Below are positions 40,309-49,487 of a DNA stretch of 64,000 nucleotides, one piece after another; the first letter of the stretch is position 1, and every line of letters starts with the position of its first letter. Source of the stretch: Streptomyces sp. SirexAA-E (GTDB lineage Bacteria; Actinomycetota; Actinomycetes; Streptomycetales; Streptomycetaceae); assembly GCF_000177195.2 (NCBI RefSeq), contig NC_015953.1, forward strand, positions 6,324,001-6,388,000, written 5' to 3'. The position numbers were made by a program, and so were the translations under genes. Below the pieces are notes generated by a model, which searched no databases, was not told where the DNA came from, and was given only the letters and a program-made list of their open reading frames with translations.

Positions 40309-41348
40309 CGACGGTCGGCACCCGACCCCTGCCGGACGCCGCCGTGGTGCGGCGTCCGGCGCGTGTCCGGATTCTGTGGCTCCTGTTCACCCTCGTCGTG
40401 CTCGCGGCCGTCATGGTGGCCTCCGTGGCCATCGGCTCCCGCACGGTCGCCTGGTCCGACGTCTTCAGCGCGCTCGGCGGCTCGGACGGCTCGCTGGAGG
40501 AGGCGGCGGTCACCAAGCGGATCCCGCGCACCCTGCTCGCCGTGGTCGTCGGCGCGGCCCTCGGCCTCTCCGGCGGCGTCATGCAGGGCGTGACCCGCAA
40601 CCCGCTGGCCGACCCGGGGATCCTCGGCGTCAACATGGGCGCGTCGCTCGCCGTCGTCTCGGCGGTCGCGTTCTTCGGCCTCACCTCCCCGACCGGGTAC
40701 GTCTGGGTCGCCATGGCCGGGGCGGCCCTCTCGGCCGTCTTCGTCTACACCGTCGGCTCCCTGGGCCGAGGCGGCGCCAACCCCCTCAAGCTCGCCCTCG
40801 CCGGCGCCGCCACCTCCGCGGCGTTCGCCTCCCTGGTGACCGCCGTCGTCCTGCCCCGCAACGACATCTCGGGAGCCTTCCGGCTCTGGCAGATCGGCGG
40901 TGTCGGCGGTGCCTCCTACGAGCGCATCGGGCACGTCCTGCCCTTCCTCGGCTTCGGATTCGTCGTGTGCCTGCTGTCGGCCCGGGCGCTGAACTCGCTC
41001 GCCCTGGGCGACGAACTCGCCGCCGGACTCGGCGAACGGGTGGCCGTCGCCCGGGCCACGGCCACCGTCGGCGCGGTCGTGCTGTGCGGAGCGGCCACGG
41101 CGGCCGCCGGGCCGATCGCCTTCGTCGGACTCGTCGTCCCGCACGCGTGCCGCCTGATGGCGGGCGTCGACCACCGCTGGCTGCTGCCGTTCTCCGCGGT
41201 CACCGGCGCCGTGCTGCTGACCGCCGCCGACGTCGTCGGACGCGTCGTGGCCCGGCCCTCGGAGGTCGACGTCGGCATCGTGACGGCGCTGATCGGCGCC
41301 CCGTTCTTCATCTACACCGTCCGCCGCCAGAAAGTACGTGCCCTGTGA
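40305..41348 (+). CDS. FecCD-family siderophore permease 1
   Basis: 347 aa from GTG 40305 (GTGA overlap with the binding protein). About nine or ten TM segments, with the FecCD hallmarks RIPRTLLAVVVGAALGLSGGVMQGVTRNPLADPGILGVNMGAS split over consecutive helices and AAGPIAFVGLVVPH before the C-terminus. It forms a heterodimeric channel with the next permease. Confidence 0.92.
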   Translation: MTTVGTRPLPDAAVVRRPARVRILWLLFTLVVLAAVMVASVAIGSRTVAWSDVFSALGGSDGSLEEAAVTKRIPRTLLAVVVGAALGLSGGVMQGVTRNPLADPGILGVNMGASLAVVSAVAFFGLTSPTGYVWVAMAGAALSAVFVYTVGSLGRGGANPLKLALAGAATSAAFASLVTAVVLPRNDISGAFRLWQIGGVGGASYERIGHVLPFLGFGFVVCLLSARALNSLALGDELAAGLGERVAVARATATVGAVVLCGAATAAAGPIAFVGLVVPHACRLMAGVDHRWLLPFSAVTGAVLLTAADVVGRVVARPSEVDVGIVTALIGAPFFIYTVRRQKVRAL

Positions 41349-42397
41349 GCGCCCCCGCCGTCACCCGGCCGTCCGTCCTCCACGGCGTCACCCGCGGGCG
41401 GGTCCGCAACGCCCGCCACCGGCGCCTCGTCGTCGTCGTCCTGGCGGTACTCGTCGTCGCGGGTTTCGCCGTGACCCTGATGGCCGGACAGACCTTCTAC
41501 CCGCCCCGCGACGTGGTCCGCGTGATCCTCGGCGAACAGGTCCCCGGTGCCTCGTTCACCGTCGGACGGCTGCGCCTGCCGCGCGCGGTGCTCGCGGTGG
41601 TCGCCGGATCCAGCTTCGGCATGGCCGGCGTCACCTTCCAGACCATGCTCCGCAACCCGCTCGCCAGCCCCGACATCATCGGCATCAGCTCGGGGGCGAG
41701 CGCCGCCGCGGCCATCGCGATCGTCACCCTCTCGCTCGACGAGGTCCAGGTGTCCGTCCTCGCGATCATCGCGGCCCTCGTCGTCGCCCTGCTGGTGTAC
41801 GCCCTCGCGTTCCGGGACGGCGTCGTCGGAACCCGCCTCATCCTCATCGGCATCGGGATCGCCGCGATGCTCGACAGCGTCACCTCCTACGTCCTGTCCC
41901 GGGCCGCCGAGTGGGACCTCCAGGAGGCCATGCGCTGGCTGACCGGCAGTCTCAACGGAACGAGCTGGGACCAGGCCGTACCCGCCCTGGCCGCCCTCGC
42001 CGTGCTCGCCCCCGTCCTGCTGTCCCAGGCGCGGAACCTCTCCACGATGCAGCTGGGGGACGACACCGCCTCCGCCCTCGGCGTACGCGTCGAACGCACC
42101 CGGATCACGGTCATCGTCGCCGCCGTCGGCCTGATCGCGTTCGCGACGGCCGCCGCCGGTCCCATCGCGTTCGTCGCGTTCCTCTCCGGCCCGATCGCGG
42201 CCCGGCTGGTCGGCGCGGGCGGCTCCCTGCTGGTGCCCGCCGGACTGGTCGGTGCCCTCCTGGTGCTCGCCGCCGACTTCACCGGCCAGTTCGCCTTCGA
42301 CACCCGCTACCCGGTCGGAGTCGTCACGGGTGTGCTCGGCGCGCCCTACCTCGTCTACCTGATTGTCCGTACCCATCGGGCTGGAGGCTCGATTTGA
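41345..42397 (+). CDS. FecCD-family siderophore permease 2
   Basis: 350 aa from GTG 41345 (GTGA overlap). Same family as the preceding gene: LRLPRAVLAVVAGSSFGMAGVTFQ, LRNPLASPDIIGISSGAS and AAGPIAFVAFLSGPIA. It partners permease 1. Its stop overlaps the ATPase start (TTGA). Confidence 0.92.
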   Translation: MSAPAVTRPSVLHGVTRGRVRNARHRRLVVVVLAVLVVAGFAVTLMAGQTFYPPRDVVRVILGEQVPGASFTVGRLRLPRAVLAVVAGSSFGMAGVTFQTMLRNPLASPDIIGISSGASAAAAIAIVTLSLDEVQVSVLAIIAALVVALLVYALAFRDGVVGTRLILIGIGIAAMLDSVTSYVLSRAAEWDLQEAMRWLTGSLNGTSWDQAVPALAALAVLAPVLLSQARNLSTMQLGDDTASALGVRVERTRITVIVAAVGLIAFATAAAGPIAFVAFLSGPIAARLVGAGGSLLVPAGLVGALLVLAADFTGQFAFDTRYPVGVVTGVLGAPYLVYLIVRTHRAGGSI

Positions 42398-43242
42398 CCA
42401 CGTCCCACTCCCTCACGGCCGAGGAGCTCACGCTCGGCTACGGCGACCGCGTCGTCGTCGAATCCCTCGACCTGGCCGTCCCGCCCGGCGAGGTCACGGT
42501 CATCGTCGGGGCCAACGCCTGCGGGAAGTCGACGCTGCTGCGCTCGATGTCCCGGCTGCTCGCGCCGCGCGAGGGCCGGGTACTCCTGGACGGCAAGCAG
42601 GTCCACCGCATGCCCGCCAAGGAACTCGCCCGCACGCTGGGGCTGTTGCCGCAGTCACCGATCGCGCCCGAGGGCATCACCGTGCTGGACCTGGTCGGTC
42701 GCGGGCGCCACCCCCACCAGGGCGTCTTCACCCGGTGGAGCGAGAAGGACGACGCCGCCGTGGCGTCCGCCCTGGAGACCACAGGGACGGCGGAGCTCGC
42801 CGACCGCGCCGTGGACGAGCTGTCCGGCGGACAGCGCCAGCGGGTCTGGATCGCCATGGCGCTGGCGCAGCAGACCGATCTGCTGCTGCTCGACGAGCCC
42901 ACCACCTTCCTCGACGCCAGCCATCAGATCGAGGTCCTCGACCTGCTGACCGACCTGAACCGGACGCGCGGGACGACCGTCGTGATGGTCCTGCACGACC
43001 TCAACCTCGCCGCCCGGTACGCCGACCACCTCATCGCCCTCGCCGCGGGACGCATCCACGCCGCCGGGACGCCGGCCGAGGTGCTGACCGAGAAGACCGT
43101 CGAGGCGGTCTTCGGCCTGGAGAGCCGCATCATCGAGGACCCGGTGTCCGGCAAGCCCCTGATGCTCCCCATCGGCCGGCACCACATGCTGCCGGAGACC
43201 GGCGTGACCGGGTCACCGGAGCCCGAGGAGGCGGTGCGCTGA
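42394..43242 (+). CDS. Siderophore ABC transporter ATP-binding protein
   Basis: 282 aa from TTG 42394; GGAGG 7 nt upstream and the overlap with the permease stop support this rare start. FepC-type ATPase: Walker A GANACGKSTLL, LLPQSPIAPEGITVLDLVGRGRHPHQG, signature LSGGQRQR, Walker B LLLLDEPTTFLD and switch His in VLHDLN. It energises the two FecCD permeases. Confidence 0.93.
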   Translation: MTTSHSLTAEELTLGYGDRVVVESLDLAVPPGEVTVIVGANACGKSTLLRSMSRLLAPREGRVLLDGKQVHRMPAKELARTLGLLPQSPIAPEGITVLDLVGRGRHPHQGVFTRWSEKDDAAVASALETTGTAELADRAVDELSGGQRQRVWIAMALAQQTDLLLLDEPTTFLDASHQIEVLDLLTDLNRTRGTTVVMVLHDLNLAARYADHLIALAAGRIHAAGTPAEVLTEKTVEAVFGLESRIIEDPVSGKPLMLPIGRHHMLPETGVTGSPEPEEAVR

Positions 43243-43248
43243 GGGCCT

Positions 43249-43265
43249 GCCGGGTGGTCCCCGGC
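43249..43265 (+). terminator. Weak hairpin after the siderophore operon
   Basis: GCCGGG (43249-43254) and CCCGGC (43260-43265) with a 5-nt loop, 7 nt after the ATPase stop. It is short, so termination is only likely. Confidence 0.4.
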
Positions 43266-43419
43266 CGGAATGGCCCTTGAGGCGACGGACACGGACCCGC
43301 CCGGCGGACGCGCTGCCCGCACGGGCACCACGTCGTGTCCGGTACGCCCCTTACCCGTGACCGCCGCACCCGGTATGCAGGGAGAGCACAGGAACTGTCA
43401 GCCCAACGAGCGGACGCCC

Positions 43420-44838
43420 ATGCACGCGCACGAGCCGACGAAGAGCGAAGAGCAGCCGCAGCCGCGTGCCACCAAGCCCCCGGCCGGGCGCCCGGCGGAG
43501 GCCCCGCGCGGGCGGGGGACCGACGGGCTTGTCGACCTGCAGCGCACCGTCGGCAACGCGGCCGTCGTCCGTATGCTCCAGCGGGACCGGCGCCGGCACG
43601 GCGAAGGCCGCGGCCACCAGCCGCCCGCGGCGACGCCCGTCCAGCGCTCCGCCGTGCACGACGTGCTGCGCGCGCCGGGCAGGCCGCTGGACGGACCGCT
43701 GCGCCAGGAGATGGAGTCCCGTCTCGGCGCCGACTTCTCCGACGTCCGCCTGCACACCGGCTCCGCGGCCCGCGACTCCGCCGCCGAGGTGGGGGCCCGC
43801 GCCTACACCTCGGGCAGCCATGTCGTCATCGGCGACGGCGGCGGCGACAAGCACACCCTCGCCCATGAGCTGACGCACGTCGTCCAGCAGCGCCAGGGCC
43901 CGGTGGCCGGTACGGACAACGGGTCGGGGCTGAGCGTCTCCGACCCCGGCGACCGCTTCGAACGCGAGGCCGAGGCCAACGCGGTCCGGGTGATGAGGCG
44001 GACACCCGGGCAGGGCGCCCCCGTGCGGCGGGACGCCGACACCACGGCGCGCGGCACCGGCACGACGGTCCTCCAGCGCTTCACCGAGGTGACCACCGCG
44101 GAGCTGGGTCCCGTGCGCGTCTCGGCGAACGGCCTCTACCTGATGACCGTCGTCTCCGGGGCGGACGCCACCGTCCTCTGGGTCGCGCGGGACGCCCCGC
44201 CGCCCCGGTACTGCAAGCCCACCGGGCAGAGCGGGGAGATCGGGGGGCGCGCGTACGCGGAGTACGAGCCGTTGACGAGCTTCCTCGCGGACTGCGCCCA
44301 CACCGCCGAGGAGATCATGCACCAGCGGCGGCTGGCCCTGGGCCAGGACGCCAGCGAACTCGCCCTGGACGCGGGCCGGTTCGGTCTGGGTGATCGGGAG
44401 AACGCGGAGGCCGCCCGGGCCTACGCGGCCACCAGGCCCGGGGGCCCGCAGGCGGACGGCGAGGAGCGGCCGGACCCCGGCCAGGCGTTCGCGATCGTGG
44501 AGACCGCGTGGGACGAGGACTACGAGCGGCCCGCCAACACCAGCGGGTGGCCCTACCACGTGGCGGCCGTGGTCGCCGTGGACGGCGACGACCGCATCAC
44601 CGTGGAACAGGCCGCGGACGGCAACGACGCGAGGGCCCGCCAGGGCTACGAGGGCATCGTCGACATGTATACGGCGGGCACGGACCCGACCGACGGGCAG
44701 GCGCTGCCGCACAGCTTCCACGGGCGGAACACCGGCGGCCCGGTGCAGCACTTCTCGGCCGGCGCGATCACCGTCGTCCTCCAGCCGGTCAACGTGGGCA
44801 CCCTCAGAGGGGAGACCGGCCGCCGGAAGCTCGTGTGA
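43420..44838 (+). CDS. DUF4157 (HExxH) protein with an unassigned C-terminal domain
   Basis: 472 aa from ATG 43420; in-frame ATGs at 43375 and 43270 are possible, and no start has a strong ribosome binding site. Residues 1-75 are disordered, with LQRTVGNAAVVRMLQ. Residues 78-160 are a DUF4157 domain with the zinc-protease motif H149-E-L-T-H153 (TLAHELTHVVQQ). DUF4157 proteins often travel with extracellular contractile injection systems as cargo. The C-terminal part (about 220-472) has Cys292 at a helix start (DCAHTAEEIM), His380 before a strand (WPYHVAAVVAV) and Glu396, an order seen in papain-fold hydrolases. That link is inferred, and no injection-system genes are in the window. Confidence 0.85.
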   Translation: MHAHEPTKSEEQPQPRATKPPAGRPAEAPRGRGTDGLVDLQRTVGNAAVVRMLQRDRRRHGEGRGHQPPAATPVQRSAVHDVLRAPGRPLDGPLRQEMESRLGADFSDVRLHTGSAARDSAAEVGARAYTSGSHVVIGDGGGDKHTLAHELTHVVQQRQGPVAGTDNGSGLSVSDPGDRFEREAEANAVRVMRRTPGQGAPVRRDADTTARGTGTTVLQRFTEVTTAELGPVRVSANGLYLMTVVSGADATVLWVARDAPPPRYCKPTGQSGEIGGRAYAEYEPLTSFLADCAHTAEEIMHQRRLALGQDASELALDAGRFGLGDRENAEAARAYAATRPGGPQADGEERPDPGQAFAIVETAWDEDYERPANTSGWPYHVAAVVAVDGDDRITVEQAADGNDARARQGYEGIVDMYTAGTDPTDGQALPHSFHGRNTGGPVQHFSAGAITVVLQPVNVGTLRGETGRRKLV

Positions 44839-44854
44839 CCCGACCGCGGCGGCG

Positions 44855-45295
44855 CTACCCCGCGTCCGGCAGGCCCTCCTCGGGGAGGTCGAACAGGCGC
44901 CGCGTCCGCAGGTCGTTGTGGTCCCGCAGGGCGGTCATCCACGGCCAGTGGTCCTCGGGCAGCAGACGGGGGCAGACGGCGCGGTGCGGGATGCGGCAGA
45001 CGGTGCCGGGGAGCGGTTCGGCGTCCCACAGGTTCGTCGCGACGCCGTCCGGAGTGATGATCCACCGCCGTCGCGGGGGCACGGTGTGCGCCGGGACGCG
45101 TACGCGGGGTTCGAGGAGGACCCAGTGTCCCGCGTACCCCGTGGGGTACCGGTCCTGCGGCAGCTCGCAGAACGGGCAGTCGGGCGGTGACGGCGGACGC
45201 GGGGCGGTGGCGCCTTCGAGGAGCGCGTGGAAGGCGTGGTCGAGGCGGACGGAGTCGTCGTCGGGGCTGGGCGGTGTGTACTCGGTTTCCCCCAT
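44855..45295 (-). CDS. DUF6083-type protein
   Basis: 146 aa from ATG 45295 (no clear ribosome binding site). A CPFC zinc-knuckle-like start is followed by ELPQDRYPTGYAGHWVLLEP, VRVPAHTVPPRRRWIITPDG and NLWDAEPLPGTVCRIPHRAVCP, the pattern of Streptomyces DUF6083 proteins. The Cys pairs (CPFC, CRIPHRAVC) suggest metal binding. Function is unknown. It converges on the DUF4157 gene with 16 nt between stops. Confidence 0.75.
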   Translation of the reverse strand: MGETEYTPPSPDDDSVRLDHAFHALLEGATAPRPPSPPDCPFCELPQDRYPTGYAGHWVLLEPRVRVPAHTVPPRRRWIITPDGVATNLWDAEPLPGTVCRIPHRAVCPRLLPEDHWPWMTALRDHNDLRTRRLFDLPEEGLPDAG

Positions 45296-45831
45296 ATCCG
45301 TAAGGGTCCGGACAGACCGTCAGGGCGGATAGGGCGCGATCCGGCCGTGCCCGGTGGGGCGGGCGCCACCGCGTGTGCCGCAGGACGCCCCGTGGGATCC
45401 ACGAGGTCCCGGCCGCCCCACACCGTGTGACCGGTCCTCGCCCATGAGCCCGCCCGGACCAGGGCGTCCGGCCTCCGGATCCCCGCGCCCGGCACCGTAC
45501 CGCGAACCGGGCCGTGCCGTCCCGGTCACCGGAAGACCGGCACGCCCCGGCGGGCAGCCGGGGCGGGGCCTCTTCCCAAGGCCCCGGAAGCGGTCCAGGA
45601 TTGTCCCCCTCGCGACTCGCCCCGAAGGCGTGGTCGTACGGGGTCGGGCACGGCCCGGTGTGGAAGGATCTCCCGCAAGCACGGCAGGGGACGCGCCCGC
45701 AGAGCCCCGACCCGCGTGCCCCGGGCACCTGAAGACCGGCACCCGGGGGAGGGCGGCACAGCACCGGCCCCGCTCCTCCCGCAATCCACGACCCGCGCGC
45801 CACCTGTCAGCATCCGGACCAGGAGCACGTC
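45296..45831. other. Intergenic region, no gene seen
   Basis: 536 bp of GC-rich sequence between the DUF6083 gene and the LLM oxidoreductase gene. Open frames on both strands lack ribosome binding sites and family resemblance. The promoter of the oxidoreductase should lie near its right end; no consensus element was recognised. Confidence 0.5.
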
Positions 45832-46833
45832 ATGGATTTTGGACTCGTCCTCCAGACCGACCCGCCCGCATCGGCCGTGGTCGGCCTCATGCGCCGCGCC
45901 GAGCGGAACGGCTTCCGCTACGGCTGGACCTTCGATTCGGCGGTGCTCTGGCAGGAGCCCTTCGTCGTTTACAGCCGCATCCTGGAGCACACCGACCGGC
46001 TGATCGTCGGTCCGATGGTCACCAACCCAGGCACCCGCACCTGGGAGGTCACCGCCTCCACCTTCGCCACCCTCAACGACATGTACGGCAACCGCACCGT
46101 CTGCGGCATCGGACGCGGCGACTCGGCGATGCGGGTGGCCGGCCGCACGCCCCACACCCTGGCCCGGCTGGGCGAGGCCATCGACGTCATCCGCGACCTC
46201 GCCGAGGGGCGCGAGGCCACCGTCGACGGACAGCGGGTCCAGATCCCCTGGGTGAAGGAGGGCAGACTTCCCGTCTGGATGGCGGCCTACGGCCCCAAGG
46301 CCCTCGCCCTGGCAGGGCGGAAGGCCGACGGCTTCATCCTCCAGCTCGCCGACCCGTTCCTCACCGAATGGATGGTCAAGGCCGTACGGGACGCGGCGGC
46401 GGAGGCCGGACGCGACCCGGACTCCGTCACCATCTGCGTCGCCGCCCCGGCCTACGTGGGCGACGACCTGGAACACGCCCGCGAACAGTGCCGCTGGTTC
46501 GGCGGCATGGTCGGCAACCACGTCGCCGACCTCGTCTCCCGGTACGGCGAGCACTCGGGCCTCGTGCCCGAGGCGCTCACGGCGTACATCGCCGGCCGGT
46601 CCGGCTACGACTACAGCCACCACGGCCGCACCCAGAACCCCGACACCGCCTTCGTCCCCGACGAGATCGTCGACCGGTTCTGCCTGCTCGGCCCCGCCGA
46701 TGCGCACGTCGAGAAGCTGCGGGCCCTGCGCGACCTGGGCGTCGACCAGTTCGCCCTCTACGCCATGCACGACGCACGCGAGAGGACCATCGACGCCTAC
46801 GGATCCACCGTGATCCCCGCCCTGTCCACCTGA
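45832..46833 (+). CDS. LLM-class F420-dependent oxidoreductase (TIGR03842-like)
   Basis: 333 aa from ATG 45832 with AGGAG 7 nt upstream. Luciferase-like barrel: MDFGLVLQTDPPASAVVGLMRRAE at the start, GPMVTNPGTRTWEVTAS, CGIGRGDSAMRVAG (F420/flavin-binding region) and LPVWMAAYGPKALALAGRKADGF split over the core. The subgroup appears to be the one usually found beside dihydropyrimidinase and NCS1 genes in actinomycetes, so it may act on a pyrimidine or hydantoin relative. It precedes the NCS1 permease by about 90 bp. Confidence 0.88.
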   Translation: MDFGLVLQTDPPASAVVGLMRRAERNGFRYGWTFDSAVLWQEPFVVYSRILEHTDRLIVGPMVTNPGTRTWEVTASTFATLNDMYGNRTVCGIGRGDSAMRVAGRTPHTLARLGEAIDVIRDLAEGREATVDGQRVQIPWVKEGRLPVWMAAYGPKALALAGRKADGFILQLADPFLTEWMVKAVRDAAAEAGRDPDSVTICVAAPAYVGDDLEHAREQCRWFGGMVGNHVADLVSRYGEHSGLVPEALTAYIAGRSGYDYSHHGRTQNPDTAFVPDEIVDRFCLLGPADAHVEKLRALRDLGVDQFALYAMHDARERTIDAYGSTVIPALST

Positions 46834-46924
46834 CCCCGGCCCCACCGCCCGTCCGCCCACCCGGCTGCACAGCACCCACCAGCGCCCCGCACGGCACCGC
46901 TCCCGAGCGAAGGGTCCAGCCGCC

Positions 46925-48505
46925 ATGACCGCCACCGTCCCACCCGTCCCACCGACCGGCCCCGACGACCGGCCCATCGGGCCCGGCCCCGCGGGGCACC
47001 CCTCCGACCCGTCCGGCGGAGTCGAGCTCGCCCCCGGAGCCGTCCCCGACGACAGCCGCTTCGTCAACGACGACCTGCTGCCCGTGCCCCTGGAGCGCCG
47101 CCGCTGGACGACCTACAACTTCGCGGCCCTCTGGATCGGGATGGCGCACAACATCCCGTCCTGGCTGCTGGCCTCCGGCCTCGTCGCGCTCGGCATGGAC
47201 TGGAAGCAGGCCGTCCTGACGATCGCGCTGGCCAATCTCGTCGTGCTCGCCCCGATGCTGCTCACCGGGCACGCCGGGCCCAAGTACGGCATTCCGTTCC
47301 CCGTCCTGGCCCGCGCCTCCTTCGGGCTGCGCGGCGCCAACCTGCCGGCCCTGATCCGGGCCGGAGTCGCCTGCGCCTGGTTCGGGATCCAGACCTGGAT
47401 CGGCGGCGTCGGGATCTTCACCCTGCTCGGCAAGATCTTCGGCGGCTGGGCGCGGGCCGGTGAGATCGGCGGGCAGCCCTGGACGCTCTGGCTCTGCTTC
47501 GCGCTCTTCTGGGCCCTCGAACTCGCCATCATCCACCGGGGGATGGACACCCTGCGGCGCTTCGAGAACTGGGCGGCGCCGTTCGTCCTCGTCGGCGCCG
47601 TGGTGCTGCTGGTCTGGATGGCCGCCAAGGCGGGCGGGTTCGGGCCGCTGCTGGACCAGCCGTCCGCGCTGGGCTGGGGCGCCGACTTCTGGCCGGTCTT
47701 CTTCCCGTCCCTGATGGGCATGATCGCGTTCTGGGCCACGCTCTCGCTGAACATCCCCGACTTCACCCGCTTCGGAGCGGGCCAACGCGCCCAGGTGTGG
47801 GGCCAGTCGCTCGGACTCCCGACCACGATGACCTTCTTCGCCCTGCTCTCCGTCTTCGTCACCTCCGGATCGCAGGCGGTGTACGGCGAGGCGATCTGGG
47901 ACCCCGTCCAGCTCGTCGCCCGGACGGACAACGTCTTCGGCCTGCTCTTCGGCCTGATCACCGTGCTGATCGCGACGATCTCCGTGAACATCGCGGCGAA
48001 CGTCGTCTCCCCGGCGTACGACCTGGCCAACCTGGCCCCCCGCTTCATCAGCTTCCGCACCGGTGCGCTGGTCACCGGCGTCGTCGGGGTGCTGATCATG
48101 CCGTGGAAGCTCACCGAGACACCCGAGCTGTACATCTTCACCTGGCTCGGCCTGGTGGGCGGGCTGCTCGGTACGGTCGCGGGCATCCTGATCGCCGACT
48201 ACTGGATCGTCCGGCGCACCGTCCTGGACCTGCCCGACCTGTACCGGCCGGGCGGCCGCTACTGGTACGCCGGCGGCTGGAACTGGCGGGCCGTGGCCGC
48301 CTTCGTCGTCGGCGGTGTCCTGGCGGTCGGCGGCTCGCACTCGGCACCGGGCAAGGGCCCCTTCCCGGCGGACGGACTGCTGCCCTTCCTCAGGCCCCTG
48401 GCGGACTACGGCTGGGCCGTCGGACTGGGCTCCTCGCTAGTGCTGTACGCGCTGCTGAGCCGGCCGGTCAGGAGGGCGCCGGTGTCCGGCCGAGCAGGGC
48501 GCTGA
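46925..48505 (+). CDS. NCS1-family nucleobase/hydantoin/allantoin permease
   Basis: 526 aa from ATG 46925. Twelve-helix NCS1 transporter: WTTYNFAALWIGMAHNIPSW in TM1, GPKYGIPFPVLARASFG, WFGIQTWIGG, MIAFWATLSLNIPDFTRF and NVVSPAYDLANLAPRFISF. This set is typical of Mhp1-like hydantoin and PucI-like allantoin permeases. It would supply substrate to the dihydropyrimidinase/nitrilase/aminotransferase genes about 9-11 kb upstream. A disordered Pro-rich N-terminus of about 45 residues precedes TM1. The 3' end overlaps the convergent next gene by 38 nt. Confidence 0.92.
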   Translation: MTATVPPVPPTGPDDRPIGPGPAGHPSDPSGGVELAPGAVPDDSRFVNDDLLPVPLERRRWTTYNFAALWIGMAHNIPSWLLASGLVALGMDWKQAVLTIALANLVVLAPMLLTGHAGPKYGIPFPVLARASFGLRGANLPALIRAGVACAWFGIQTWIGGVGIFTLLGKIFGGWARAGEIGGQPWTLWLCFALFWALELAIIHRGMDTLRRFENWAAPFVLVGAVVLLVWMAAKAGGFGPLLDQPSALGWGADFWPVFFPSLMGMIAFWATLSLNIPDFTRFGAGQRAQVWGQSLGLPTTMTFFALLSVFVTSGSQAVYGEAIWDPVQLVARTDNVFGLLFGLITVLIATISVNIAANVVSPAYDLANLAPRFISFRTGALVTGVVGVLIMPWKLTETPELYIFTWLGLVGGLLGTVAGILIADYWIVRRTVLDLPDLYRPGGRYWYAGGWNWRAVAAFVVGGVLAVGGSHSAPGKGPFPADGLLPFLRPLADYGWAVGLGSSLVLYALLSRPVRRAPVSGRAGR

Positions 48506-49226
48506 CGTCCACCGTGTCGTCGGCGGCCGGGGTGGCCGTGGGCACCGGCTCGTCGAAGCCGGAGAAGTCCACGGCCGCGTCGGCCCCGTCGCCCCGCACG
48601 GTGAGCCGTACCGGGTGGTGCGCGCCGTGGGTGTCCACGTACGCCGTCACCCGCTGCCCGCGGGCGTCCCTGGTGACCGGGACGGTGCGTACGCCGCCGA
48701 CGGTCGTCACCGTGCCCTTGGTCAGTGTCCCGCCCGCCCGGTCGGCGTTGGCGGAGACCAGTTCGCGGAAGGTGTCCAGATCGCAGACGTCCACCACCGG
48801 GCGCAGCCGGGAGTCGGAGGCCTCGCCCTTCAGATAGCGCCCGGCGAGGACCGAGTCGAAGGTCGTGCCGCCGACCGGGACCTGGTTCTTCCAGAAGTCG
48901 GCGTCCGGCCTCACCCAGACCGCGTCGCCCCGCTTGACGATCCGCACCGCGCCCTTGTCGCCGCCGAGATCCACGCTGCCCGCGCAGTTCCCGTCCCGGT
49001 CCAGCGAGAGGTCCACGGTCATCGCCTCCCGGCCCTTGCCGAGATCGCCCTGGGCCCTCAGGTGCAGGGACCGCACGCCCAGCAGGGCGTCACGGGAGCG
49101 GTCGGCGATCTGCTGCGCCGGGAGCGACGCGAAGTCGTCCGCGCGGGCCGCCGCGCCGGCGGTGACGGTGAGCACGGTCACCGCCGCACAGGCGGCGGCA
49201 CGGGCGGCGATGCGCTGTCCGGCCAC
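48468..49226 (-). CDS. Secreted LppX/LprG-like protein
   Basis: 252 aa from GTG 49226 with GGAGGAGGC just upstream. The N-terminal signal peptide (about 1-28, ending ARADD) has no lipobox Cys. The mature domain starts with QIADRSRDALLGVRSLHLRAQGDL, then alternating strands (MTVDLSLDRDGNCAGSVDLGG, GDAVWVRPDADFWKN) and VTTVGGVRTVPVTRDARGQRVTAYVDT, the half-barrel pattern of LppX/LprAFG lipid-binding proteins. It may bind a lipid or envelope ligand outside the membrane. Confidence 0.8.
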   Translation of the reverse strand: MAGQRIAARAAACAAVTVLTVTAGAAARADDFASLPAQQIADRSRDALLGVRSLHLRAQGDLGKGREAMTVDLSLDRDGNCAGSVDLGGDKGAVRIVKRGDAVWVRPDADFWKNQVPVGGTTFDSVLAGRYLKGEASDSRLRPVVDVCDLDTFRELVSANADRAGGTLTKGTVTTVGGVRTVPVTRDARGQRVTAYVDTHGAHHPVRLTVRGDGADAAVDFSGFDEPVPTATPAADDTVDVSALLGRTPAPS

Positions 49227-49487
49227 GATGCCTCCTCCGGATATCGGAAAAGTCCTGCTCAGAGCCTTGCCGAGCGGTGATTCCCTGCGTCGAGCGTACG
49301 CCCGGCCCAGGGCGCGTGCCCGGCGGGACGGGAGTACGGAGGGTGAGGCTCGGCGCTGTTTTCGGCTACGGAACGTGGGGAGATTCGCCCCGGACACCAC
49401 CGGTCGAAGAGCCGGGAGCCGCGTGGCCGAGGGATCCACGGCCGCCCGGCCGAAGGACCGCACGGCCGCATGAACCGAAGGGGAGAC

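Noticed and set aside
45354..46928. A 524-codon frame overlapping the LLM oxidoreductase
   Set aside because: It is in another frame and has shadow composition (Arg/Pro/His); the LLM gene with AGGAG and ATG 45832 is clear.
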